A stretch of 20,047 bases of DNA from Stereocaulon alpinum (taxonomy: Eukaryota; Ascomycota; Lecanoromycetes; Lecanorales; Stereocaulaceae). Numbering within the stretch: position 1 is the first letter of the stretch; every line of letters begins with the position of its first letter. The notes beneath the pieces were generated by a model. That model was not told the DNA's origin, made no database searches, and saw only the letters and a program-made list of their open reading frames with translations. Position numbers and translations under genes: made by a program. The stretch is taken from contig JAEUBA010000234.1 of the NCBI GenBank assembly GCA_018257865.1, forward strand, positions 1 to 20,047. Direction: 5' to 3'. Below, one piece after another: positions 10,616-19,258 of the stretch.

Positions 10616-10892
10616 TACCTAGATAGTTTATTAATTATTAATTAATTATTTACTAACTGTCTACTAACTGTTTACTAACTATCTACTAACTATTTACTAA
10701 CCGTCTACTAACTATCTACTAACTACTGTATAACCGTTTACTAACTATAACGGTTGTTAGTTTTAGGAAGAGATATTCTAACGTTGTTATAATTAGATAT
10801 AAACCGAATACTAACTAAATAAAGACTATTATCTAACTAGTAGTCAACTATTTAATTATAGTATTAGAATTTTATAGGTAGATATTATAGTA
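10606..10892. repeat. Inverted repeat, left arm
   Basis: This is the reverse complement of 11143-11445, matching nearly base for base over the outer 40 bp and the inner 170 bp. The 10-bp array between them differs in copy number. Together with the right arm it encloses a 250-bp spacer of gypsy sequence (10893-11142). Confidence 0.88.
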
Positions 10893-11109
10893 GCGAGGCT
10901 ATAAAGATAACGACCTAGAGTAGTATAATACTAATAATAGGGAATTTAATAGCGCCGCCGATATTATTACTAAATATTATCGAAAAAACCTACGAAAACT
11001 AAAGCCTACTACTATAGTTACTACGGCTGCTATAGATACTAGTACTAAACGTCGCCTATATTCTAATATATACGAGTACCTTACTAGCGCCGTAGACGTC
11101 GCTTATTAA
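10891..11109 (+). pseudogene. Ty3/gypsy pol pseudogene, C-terminal part (rest of chromodomain and tail)
   Basis: Translation from 10891 gives (Trp/stop)-Arg-Gly-Tyr followed by a Glu-Trp-Tyr-Asn-type loop and a helix with an Asn-Ser-Ala run. This completes the chromodomain whose beta strands end at 9798. Joining Lys at 9796-9798 to the codon at 10891 restores a normal Lys-Trp-Arg-Gly-Tyr core in the same frame. A Lys/Pro/Thr-rich tail follows and ends at TAA 11107-11109, which overlaps the polypurine tract. The Glu-Trp-Tyr codons include TAG in place of TGG. Confidence 0.8.
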
Positions 11110-11118
11110 GGGGGGGGG
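11108..11118 (+). promoter_or_regulatory. Polypurine tract for plus-strand priming
   Basis: Two A followed by nine G lie immediately after pol and three bases before the start of the 3' LTR match. This is the expected position and composition of the RNase H-resistant primer for plus-strand synthesis. The run contains no CpA or TpG sites, which may be why it escaped RIP. Confidence 0.8.
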
Positions 11119-11121
11119 TAA

Positions 11122-11144
11122 TATTACGTATATATATATAGGTA
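11122..11144 (+). repeat. Ty3/gypsy 3' LTR, first 23 bp only
   Basis: This matches the first 23 bp of the 5' LTR (from 4367), up to and including GGTA. The next base begins the inverted copy of the insert family. The rest of the 3' LTR is not found to the right in the window. Confidence 0.75.
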
Positions 11145-11445
11145 CTATAATATCTACCTATAAAATTCTAATACTATAATTAAACGGTTAACTACTAGTT
11201 AGATAATAGTCTTTATTTAGTTAGTATTCGGTTTATATTTAGTTATAATAACGTTAGAATATCTCTTCCTAAAACTAATAACCGTTATAGTTAGTAAACG
11301 GTTAGTAGACGGTTGGAAAGGTTAGTAGATAGTTAGAAAGGTTAGTAGACGGTTAGTAAACGGTTAGTAGACGGTTAGTAGACGGTTAGTAGACGGTTAG
11401 TAAATAGTTAATTAATAATTAATAAACTATCTAGGTATTACTAAT
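11143..11445. repeat. Inverted repeat, right arm
   Basis: This is the reverse complement of 10606-10892. It begins in the 3' LTR at the sequence TACTATAATATC. It contains a longer 10-bp array (GGTTAGTAGAC-type units, about 11291-11408) that keeps more CpG-containing ACGG units than the left arm, whose units are often ACTG or ACTA. Confidence 0.88.
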
Positions 11446-11558
11446 ATTACTAATATTACTAATATTACTAATATTACTAGATATTACTAATATTACTAGT
11501 ACTACTAGATATTACTAATCTAATATTACTAGATATTATAGGTGTTATAGGTATTATA
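11446..11558. repeat. Minisatellite, right arm, inner part
   Basis: ATTACTAAT and AGATATTATAGG-type units occur here, the reverse complement of the left-arm minisatellite. The array is cut by LINE fragment F. Confidence 0.85.
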
Positions 11559-12051
11559 GGGAGCTTATTAAAGAGGTAGAGACTTATAATATTAGGACTA
11601 TACTAGCTGAGGTTACTAGTATAAGAGTAGCTATAAGATAGCTGGTTAGGTTAGGATTCCTAACGTAGTATTAACTTACTAAGGAATAGCTCTCCTAGTC
11701 TAAACTCCTTATTAGAGTAGAACTAGTAATAAAAACCCTAAAGATAAAGAAGCCTAAGCGTAAGTAGAAGCTAAAGGCGGCGGAGCTACCGGAGTATTAT
11801 AGGGCCTATTAGGGTAGCGGAGATTATTATTACTAGTATTATAAAGCTTAGCGGTGAGGTTAGATAAGCGGAGTAGGATAATAAGTAAGCTAATAAGCGA
11901 AAGTTTTTAGCTAGAAGGGGCGACTCTAGAAAGGTTTTTTTTGCGTCTAAAGGGCCTTTAACCCCCCCTAGATTTCCTAATAATATAAGAGAATACCCTT
12001 ATTAGTATATATAGATACTAGAATAGGCGTATAAATTAATTAACTAATTAA
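11559..12051 (+). mobile_element. 5'-truncated LINE copy F (3' end of ORF2, 3' UTR and tail)
   Basis: This fragment matches copy C from about 17423 to its tail, so it carries only the last 110 codons or so of ORF2, the 3' UTR and a degenerate ATTA/ACTA tail (12034-12051) that would be (AATC)n before RIP. It is inserted in the minisatellite, and similar AGGTGTTATAGGTATT sequence occurs on both sides. That could be a target duplication but cannot be told apart from the surrounding repeat. The structure is a typical target-primed, 5'-truncated LINE insertion. Many codons are RIP-mutated. Confidence 0.88.
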
Positions 12052-12500
12052 TAGGTGTTATAGGTATTGCTAATATTACTAGATATTATAGGCGTTATAG
12101 GTATTACTAATATTATAGGTGTTATAGGATATTACTAGATATTACAGGTATTATAGGTATTATAGGATATTGTAGGATATTATAGGTATTATAGGTATTA
12201 CTAATATTACTAGATATTATAGGTATTACTAGTACTATAGGATATTATAGGTATTACTAATATTATAGGATATTATAGGTATTATAGGTATTACTAATAT
12301 TACTAGATATTGTAGGTATTGTAGGTATTACTAATATTATAGGTGTTACTAGTACTATAGGATATTGTAGGTATTGCTAATATTGTAGGATATTATAGGT
12401 GTTATAGGTATTACTAATATTGCTAGATATTATAGGTGTTGCAGGTATTACTAATATTATAGGTGTTATAGGATATTACTAGATATTATAGGTGTTATAG
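12052..12500. repeat. Minisatellite, right arm, outer part
   Basis: This is a long array of AGGTATTACTAAT, AGATATTATAGG and AGGATATT-type units continuing the array cut at 11558. It contains several TG-containing variants (TATTGTAGG, TATTGCTAAT) not destroyed by RIP. It ends abruptly at LINE copy C. Confidence 0.88.
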
Positions 12501-12513
12501 GAAGGAGGATCTG

Positions 12514-14148
12514 ATGGCGACGACAACGAGCACGACGGGCGAGCAGGCCTACCAGGCCAGACGAGCGATCACACCGGGTTACGAACCCAGCAAAATAACA
12601 CGAGATGGGGGGGGAGGAGAGAAGGGAGGTGTTGGTGGTGAAGGTGGACAAGGAACGCGTCCCGACGCGACAACGGGGCGATAGCGATAACAGCAGAAAC
12701 CTACTAAAGGTCTATAAGGCCCTTAAGGCAGGGAAAGAATTAAAGAAAGAATACGGTATATAAAGGCTACGGAACAGGCGCTGCTAGAGTTTACGGAGAA
12801 GGTCCGGGGGACGCTATAGGCAAATATAAACAAGACCGTATAGGGCTTCTTCTAGAATACGGTAGAAAGGATTACGGAGTATATACAGGAGAACACCGCC
12901 GAAAGATACGCTGCGAAGGAGTACCGCAGCCAACTAACGCGTGAAGACCACCCGACCGGAAGGGTAAATAACAGCTGGGCGGACATAGCCCGCACAGCCT
13001 AAAGGGGCTAAAACACTATCTACCCAGCTACACCTAGGGTAGAAGACATTAAGAAAGCGAAGCAGGTAACGGTTAGGATCGATAACACCAGCGAAAAGAC
13101 ACAGATAGCCACAGCGACTCTTCCCCAACTAGTATAAACATTTGGGGGAGCAGGGGGAGTAGCCGGGGAGATTATCGCAGCAAGGAGGACTATAGGGGGG
13201 GATATTATTCTCTAGACAGCCTTAGTAAAGGCTAGGGAGGAGTTAGAGAAGGACGACGGGTAGGTAAGGAGACTCTGCAGGTTAGCGAGAGTCCTCCGGA
13301 AGATAGTGATAGTAGCGATTTATAGAGTAGAAAAGATAATAGACATAAAGGACTAACAGGGGATCTTTAAAACCCTAAGGAAAGATAATAGGAAGCTCCA
13401 CCTAGAGTTAGAGATAACAAAGGCTAAATAGCCTATATTTGCGTCGAAGCTAGACGTACTTAGGAGGGAGAAGAGATTCTCTATACTAATAATTAAGGTC
13501 CCGAGCCCGGAGGCGGCGAACCAGCTTATTATAGAGGGGATAGTAGTAGAGAATAGCCTCCTCTTCTATAATCGCTAGGAGAGAGAAGCCGCCCCTAAGC
13601 AGTGCTTTAACTGCTATAGGTACGGATATATTACTAAGGCGTGTAAATACCCTACCCGCTGTAGGATATACGCCTAAAACCATACGACTGATAATTACGT
13701 GGAAAGAGCTGGCAGCAAGCCTAAGTGCGTAGTATATAAGGGGGAGTACCTAGTATAGAGTAAAACCTACTTAATCTAATAGAAGGAGAATACTAAGGCT
13801 AGGCAGAGAATCGAGTATAAGCCGAAATACTTTAAAGAGACCCTAAAGTAATACTTAGTAGGGCCTACGCCGGTGATACTAAGAAGGACTAGCCTAGAAG
13901 GGTGGCGTGAAGTAATCTCTAAAGGGAAGAGGAAGGCCTTAGAGGATATAATAGACAAGCCCTAGAAAGGAACTAGGGAGGCAGCGAAGAGGGGATAACT
14001 GATAACCCTCTCTAGAGCGGAATAAGGGTAACGGCCCCTATCTATAGAGAGGATCAGTCCGACGAACACCCTTAAGCAGACTTCAGGAGTAGCAAAGACT
14101 ACTAAGACCACCTAAATACAGGAGAACGTTTAGGCGGCCCTTACCTAA
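12514..14148 (+). pseudogene. LINE ORF1 (three CCHC zinc knuckles), copy C
   Basis: This is the gag-like ORF1, which would bind the LINE RNA in the retrotransposition particle. ATG 12514 starts Met-Ala-Thr-Thr-Thr, and a Gly-rich stretch follows at codons 34-48. The first in-frame stops come at about codon 57 (TAG and TAA, probably from CAG and CAA). The frame is kept to the end. Three knuckles are visible: C13603/C13612/H13627/C13642 with His now Tyr; C13660/C13669/H13681/C13696 with both outer Cys now Tyr; and C13726 with its three partners at 13735, 13747 and 13768 all Tyr. The tandem TAA at 14146-14151 is present in copies A, B and C and is the likeliest true stop, giving about 544 codons. 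ORF2 overlaps or abuts in another frame. Confidence 0.85.
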
Positions 14149-17100
14149 TAAGGAATATACCCTGCCTAAAAATACTGCAGTATAACATACAGAGGAAGAA
14201 GGATATAGTGATAGCACCACTTCTTGAAAACGAAGATATAAAAGACATAGACGTATTAGCGATTTAAGAGCCGGCACGCAACCTGATAAATAGAACCTCG
14301 TATAATACGAGTATAAGCAGGTTCCACCTAGCCTACGGGGGAGACCCAGAGGCTAGAACGTACTTCTACGTAAATAAAAGGATAGATCCTAACGACTGGG
14401 GGGTAGAGTACTAGGAGGGCGACTTATACTTATTATGGATCTAGACTAAGAGAACCCGAAATAACGCTGACGCTGAGGACGAAAACACTGAGGAGCTGAT
14501 AGTAGAGAGGGTATGGGTGTATAATATCTACAACCCTTCGCTGGTGAGCTATACATCGGTGGATAGCCCTACGACTATCCTAAGGCTAAAGGAGGCCTTA
14601 GAAAGCGAAGGCGAACACATTATAGTAGGGGATTTCAACCTACACCACCCCCAATAGAACAACCCAGGACGAGCTATATACTATACGATAGCAGATAGGC
14701 TGCTGGAAGTAGTAGGAGAGAAGGGGATAGTCCTTAGACTACCGGAGAAGTCGGTCACATAGTAAAGCAGGGGCTTAGAGAGCGCTATCGACCTTATATT
14801 CCTAACCGAAGGCGCGTATAATGCGATGGCGAAGTGCGGAGTAAGAGAAGACCTTGATATGGGGTTGGATCATATACCAATCGTAACGGAGCTAGAATAG
14901 ACCTAGAGCGAGCGCTGGGTGCACTAGAAGAGAGCCTAGAAAAGGATAGAGACGGAGGCGACCGGCGAGGAGATCCGGAAACACGCAAGGATCCTAAATA
15001 GGGTTATAGGCAGATACTTATTAGACTCGGAGGAAGCGATCGACCTATGTGTTAACAAGCTTATAGCTGCGCTATAGGAGGTGGTAGAGAATACTATCCC
15101 ATTTAAGGAACCCTACGCCGGAGCCAAACTATACTGGAACGGGGCGTGTACGAGAGTTACTGAGGCGTCACGGGCAGCGCTTAAGGCCTACCGCTACAGC
15201 AGAAATACACAGACTGAGGAGGCTCTCCGCTAGACTAAAAGGAAAAAGGTTACTATCCTACGAAAGACTAGGACGATAGCTTTCTAAGAGGGGGTCTATA
15301 GAGTATCGCTAAGGCTAGGAGGAGTATAGTAACTCGCTAAGTAGGGAAGGGAGAGGAGTATACGCCCTAAAGAGCTACCACAATTCCCAGCTATTAAAGA
15401 CGGGAACGGGAATAAAGCGACAGACTTCGAAGGGAAGGTAGAGGCCTTAAGGAGGGTCCTCTTCCCGCCCCTACCCCTAGTAGACCTAACGGATATTAAG
15501 GGGGCTAATTACCCAAAGCCTATTATAATAGACAGCGAGATTACTGTAAAGGAGGTAAGGGACGCGATCTAGCACCTAGCAGCGGATAAGGCCCTAGGGA
15601 TTTTAGGGATCCCGAATAGGTTCCTAAGAGCAGTGTATACGGAAATAGGGGAGACCTTTTAAAGGGTATTTCAAGCGTGCTTAGATTATAGATACCACCT
15701 AAAGAAGTTCCGCGAAGCGAATACAGTAATACTAAAGAAGCCGAAGAAGACTAATTACTCCGAGCCTAAGGCCTATCGACCTATCGCACTACTAGACACA
15801 CTCAGGAAAGCATTAGAGATAGTAATAGTAAAACGACTTAGCGGAACAGCTAAAGCAAATCACCTACTCCCAGAATACTAGATAGGAGGTAGGAAGAGAC
15901 GTTTAGTAGAAATAGCCTTAAAGACTATTACAGACTCGATCTATATAATATAGAACTAAGGTAAGGATAACGTAGCGAGTTTACTATTACTAGATATAGC
16001 AGGAGTATTCGATAATATGTCCTATAAAAGGCTGCTCTATAACTTAAGGATAAAAGGAATCCCTAAGGGGATTATCCGGTAGACTGCGAGCTTCCTTAAG
16101 GACAGAGCGATATTAATAACCCTAGGGGGTAGGACTAGTCTAGTTAAGGCGGTAGAAACGGGGATCCCGTAAGGATTACTAATATTACTAATCCTATTCC
16201 TCTTCTTTAATACGCTACTAATTAAAGTATACTTAAAGGTAAAGATCCTAGTATAGGTGGGAGGATTCGTAGATAACGTACACCTGCTGGTATATAGTAA
16301 GATAACGGAAACGAACTGTAGGTAGCTAGAATAGGCCCACAAGCTCTGCCAAACGTAGGCGAAAATATACGGGGCGACGTTCGCGCCCTAGAAGTATAAA
16401 CTAGTACATCTGTCGCACGCCCCTAAAAGGTTTAATATAAAGGAGACGGTATAATTTAGTAACGTAGAGGTTAAGCTAGAAGCAAGTATTAGGGTCCTAG
16501 GGCTATATATTAACACCAAACTCCGCTAGGGCCTATATATAGCGCAGGTGAAGGTAAAGGCCGCTACTTAAGCCTAGGCGATTAAGTGCCTAGCAGGATT
16601 AACTTAGGGAGCTACGTTTAAGAAGTATAGGAAGGTATATAGTATAGCGGTAAGGCCTATACTTATATTCGCTACTCTAATATAGTATACCCCCACCGAG
16701 GGGCGGGGAGCCGTAGAAAAGCACGTTAAGACGCTCGCGATAATATAGAACGACTGCCTACGGATAGTGCTTAGAGTATATAAGGTAATACCGGTCTAGG
16801 TCCTAGAAGCGGAAGTAGTTATTATACCTATCTAAACCTATCTAGACGCCCTAGTTATAAGATACTAGGCACTAAGGGGAGTATACCCCTTAATAATTAA
16901 AGGCAACCGCTTAATCCGTAGGAGACTGCGGGGAAGGAGAGGAAGGGCGCGCCTAACACGCCTAACCCTATTACTAGAAAAGGAAGAATAGGCCCTGTAG
17001 GAGCTTAAGGCGAAGGATTAGGATCAAGCGGTAACGGCGATAAGGAGGAAGGTATATTAGTATAACCTAAAAACGGATGTTAAGGAGTATTAAGACATAG

Positions 17101-17759
17101 GCGTCCTAGCTAAGAAGATATAAGGCTAGGTAATAGCGAAGTAGATCGAGCGGTAGGAGGTATATAAGGATACTATCCCTAAGCACTCTCGCACACCCGT
17201 ATAGAATAAACCGTTATTTAGAGAAAGGTATAACTACCACCTAAAGCTTAGGAAGGTAGAAAGCTTAATAGCAGTCTAACTCTAAAGTGGGAAGAATAGG
17301 TTTAACCACTTCCTTTATAAGGCGAGGGTACTAGGGGTCTGCAGTACCCGCTGTAGTTATAGATAGAGGAATTAGGATATAAAGTATATTCTCCTGCACT
17401 GCCTAGAGCTTAGCGACACTCGAAGGGAGCTTATTAAAGAGGCAGAGACTTATAATATTAGGACTATACTAGCTGAGGTCACTAGTATAAGAGCGGCTGT
17501 AAGATAGCTGGTTAGGTTAGGATTCCTAACGTAGTATTAACTTACTAGGGAATAGCTCTCCCAGTCTAAACTCCCTATTAGAGTAGAACCGGCAATAAAA
17601 ACCCTAAAGACAAAGAAGCCTAAGCGTAAGTGGAAGCTAAAGGCGGCGGAGCTACCGGAGTATTACAGGGCCTATTAGGGTAACGGAGATTATTATTACC
17701 GGTGTTATAGAGCCTAGCGGCGAGGTTGGATAGGCGGAGCAGAACGATAAGTAAGCTAA
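14148..17759 (+). pseudogene. LINE ORF2 (endonuclease + reverse transcriptase), copy C
   Basis: ORF2 nicks target DNA and reverse-transcribes the element RNA. It reads in frame 3 throughout with no frameshift at any motif checked, and is broken only by RIP-type stops. The APE-like endonuclease shows Gln-Tyr-Asn (14178), a stop-Glu-Pro (Gln lost at 14265), Gly-Asp-Phe-Asn (14628-14639), Ser-Ala-Ile-Asp (14781) and Asp-His-Ile-Pro (14868). The RT shows Tyr-Arg-Pro-Ile (about 15774), motif A with Asp at 15993 and Phe-Asp at 16008-16013, and a catalytic Phe-Val-Asp-Asp box whose second Asp is Asn (16266-16277). A C-terminal motif has Cys 17340, Cys 17352, His 17397 and Cys 17400. ATA at 14148 or 14157 may be the former ATG. 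The end is placed at the TAATAA of 17757-17762. Confidence 0.9.
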
Positions 17760-17914
17760 TAAGCGAAAGTTTTTAGCTAGAAGGGGCGACTCTAGAAAGG
17801 TTTCTTTCGCGTCTAGAGGGCCTTTAACCCCCCTAGATTTCCTAATAATGTAAGAGAACACCCTCATTAGTATATATAGATACTAGAATAGGCGTATAAA
17901 TCAATCAATCAATC
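17760..17914 (+). other. LINE 3' UTR and (AATC)n tail
   Basis: This stretch is shared with copy F (to 12051). It ends in four tandem AATC units (17898-17914), a simple-repeat tail in place of poly(A). In copy F the same tail reads AATT/AACT, as RIP of CpA to TpA predicts. The conserved 3' UTR also contains a C-run (about 17828) and a TATATATAG run. Confidence 0.8.
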
Positions 17915-18719
17915 AAGCTTTAGGTAGTATAGGAGAATATACTTTATATCTTAATTCCCTTAACTATAGCTATAGTAAGCGCTACGAATCCTTAGTACTT
18001 TTACTTTATATAAGAAGTAGTTAAACTTATTCTTACTACTTTAAAGTTAGATTACTACTAAGCTCTCTACCTTTCTTAGTTTTAGGTAGTAGTTATACCT
18101 ATCTCTAAATAATATCTCCCTTTAAATAGGTATATAAGAGTATTTAGGGATAGCCTTTTTATATATCTCCTACCGCTTAGTCTACTTTACTATCGCTTAA
18201 CTCCTTATCTTCTTAACTAAAATACCTATATCTTAGTACTCCTTAATATCTATTTCTAAGTTATACTAATATACTTTCTACCTTATTATTATTAATACTT
18301 AGTCCTAATCCTTCGCTTTAAGCTCTTAAAGGGCCTATACCTCCTTCTTTAGTAATAGGGTAGAGTATATTAGGCGCGCCCTCCCTCTTTTTCTTTATAA
18401 TCTCTAATAAATTATATAGTTACCTTTAATTATTAGGTTATAGATCCCCCTTAGTACTTAATATTTTATAACTAAAGTATCTAACTAAGTCTAAATAGGA
18501 GGGATAACTATCTCCGCCTTTAAGACTTAAACTAGTATTACTCTATATACTTTAAGTACTATTCTTAAATAGTTATTCTATATTATCGCTAGTATTTTAA
18601 TATACTTTTCTACTACTCTTAGTTCTTTAGTAGGGGTATACTAGATTAGTATAATAAATATAAGTATAGGTCTTACTACTATACTATATACTATTCTATA
18701 TTTCTTAAATATAGTTTCT
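17915..18719 (-). mobile_element. LINE copy E, inverted internal ORF2 fragment
   Basis: This is the reverse complement of copy C from 17411 down to about 16607. Window position x corresponds to copy C position 35326 minus x at both ends tested, so there is no net indel over 800 bp. It covers the end of the RT domain through to the C-terminal Cys/His motif, and lacks both the 5' part and the 3' UTR and tail. It abuts the tail of copy C directly. It is heavily RIP-mutated. Losing the 3' end argues that a deletion or recombination, not normal integration, made this boundary. Confidence 0.88.
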
Positions 18720-19258
18720 ATAAAGGCTAGCGACGCCGGCTCTAAGCTAGCGTATTAAGGTATAAGAGACGTAAAGTTACTAGATTTAGGTATTAAGTAA
18801 TAGATATAATTATATTACTTAGTAGTAGAGTAGTAGTAGAACTAATTTCTAAAGATCCCTAAAATACGGGGGAGTCCTAAGTAGTAATACTATTACTAAG
18901 CCCCTAAACCCTAATTAATATTATTACGTTAGCGTAGCTATAACGCGTATATATTTAAGGGTTAATAGTATCCTCCCCTCTAAGCCTTAGTCCTTAGGTA
19001 CTAAAGTATATAGAATAGACTACTTATTAAAAATCCTTTAAACCTAGTAGGAAACGTAAGGGAAAAGAGTTAACTTAGAGGCGACGTCGTTACGGCGGCG
19101 CCTTATATATATAGAATATTATCTAACTATAGTAACGCCTAAATCTATTATAATATAAAAAGAATACGTAGTAGGCGTAGTAGTAACGCGTAGTTATTAA
19201 TAAATATAATTAATTACCGGCTATATTAGCGGGTAATAGCTACGTTATTATATTATTA
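18720..19258. other. Unassigned sequence, possibly LTR-like
   Basis: About 540 bp with no recognisable coding relic. It holds a TATTACG motif at about 18923 (compare the gypsy LTR start), a CpG-rich patch at about 19080-19102 followed by a TATA-like run (19104-19112), and an imperfect 25-bp palindrome at 19213-19237. These features are compatible with a RIP-mutated LTR, but no second copy is present to define its ends. CpG sites are more frequent than in the LINE relics. Confidence 0.35.

Larger units (their letters stand above)
9801..10890. mobile_element. 1,090-bp minisatellite-bearing insert in the chromodomain (unrecognised family)
   Basis: This non-coding insert interrupts the gypsy chromodomain exactly. 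TA is present on both sides (9799-9800 and 10891-10892), and AGTA can also be aligned. The ends are CTATATAG... and, read inward from the right, CTATAATATC..., sharing CTATA. The contents in order are: a unique end, the 132-bp repeat (9830-9962), telomere-like repeats (9971-10020), a 9-bp minisatellite (about 10026-10110), a minisatellite of roughly 10-bp units (10111-10615), a 10-bp TACTAACNGT array (about 10648-10720) and a unique end of about 170 bp. A TA duplication and short inverted ends would fit a non-autonomous Tc1/mariner-like element, but I see no transposase and the internal repeats are unusual. The family is unknown. Confidence 0.7.
4367..11144 (+). mobile_element. Chromoviral Ty3/gypsy LTR retrotransposon (RIP-dead, interrupted)
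   Basis: This is a Ty3/gypsy element in the order 5' LTR, gag, protease, RT, RNase H, integrase, chromodomain, polypurine tract, 3' LTR start. The chromodomain marks it as a chromovirus, a group whose integrase tail targets heterochromatin. A foreign 1,090-bp insert (9801-10890) splits the chromodomain. Removing it leaves about 5.7 kb of element, a normal size. The 3' LTR stops after about 23 bp, where an inverted copy of the same insert begins. Gag reads in frame 2 and pol in frame 1, with pol in one frame at every motif checked. It is heavily RIP-mutated, with several catalytic residues replaced, so it is inactive. Confidence 0.9.
11145..12500. mobile_element. Inverted, incomplete second copy of the minisatellite insert
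   Basis: It starts with CTATAATATCTACC, immediately after TA in the gypsy 3' LTR, and runs in the opposite direction to the copy at 9801-10890: unique end, 10-bp array, then minisatellite. The 9-bp array, telomere-like tract, 132-bp repeat and far end expected in mirror order are missing, because the minisatellite stops where LINE copy C begins. LINE fragment F (11559-12051) interrupts it. Confidence 0.75.
12501..17914 (+). mobile_element. Tad1-like LINE, copy C, near full length
   Basis: This is a non-LTR retrotransposon of about 5.4 kb with ORF1, ORF2 (endonuclease, RT, C-terminal Cys/His motif), a short 3' UTR and an (AATC)n tail. The domain order and the three knuckles in ORF1 resemble the Tad1 clade known from Neurospora. 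It is the least RIP-affected part of the window, with many CpA sites surviving, particularly in 12510-13000. Neither ORF is intact. Only about 13 bp precede the ORF1 ATG. The left flank is minisatellite but the right flank is LINE fragment E, so no target-site duplication can be seen. Confidence 0.92.

Noticed and set aside
11559..12051. Target-site duplication around LINE F (AGGTGTTATAGGTATT on both sides)
   Set aside because: The same words recur throughout the minisatellite, so flanking matches are expected by chance and prove nothing.
10022..12500. CRISPR-like array
   Set aside because: The units are 9-12 bp, contiguous, variable and without unique spacers, and the context is a fungal transposon nest. 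These are minisatellites.
12466..12651. Open frame on the minus strand at the LINE 5' end (and similar short antisense frames at 12934-13128, 13486-13683, 13776-13958, 14083-14277, 14794-14988 and 17652-17867)
   Set aside because: All are antisense shadows of LINE ORF1 or ORF2 in copy C, with no conserved domain and no independent context.
16037..16342. 101-codon open frame on the minus strand, the longest in the window
   Set aside because: It lies antisense to the LINE reverse transcriptase, whose motifs are read on the plus strand. RIP creates stops mainly in the sense frame, leaving antisense frames open by chance.
17425..18719. Twin-priming inversion of LINE C with fragment E
   Set aside because: Twin priming places the inverted segment upstream of the sense 3' part and its tail. 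Here the inverted fragment lies after the tail, and copy C is already contiguous from end to end.
18720..19258. A solo LTR starting at the TATTACG near 18923
   Set aside because: No matching end, target duplication or second copy could be found in the window, so it is left as unassigned sequence.
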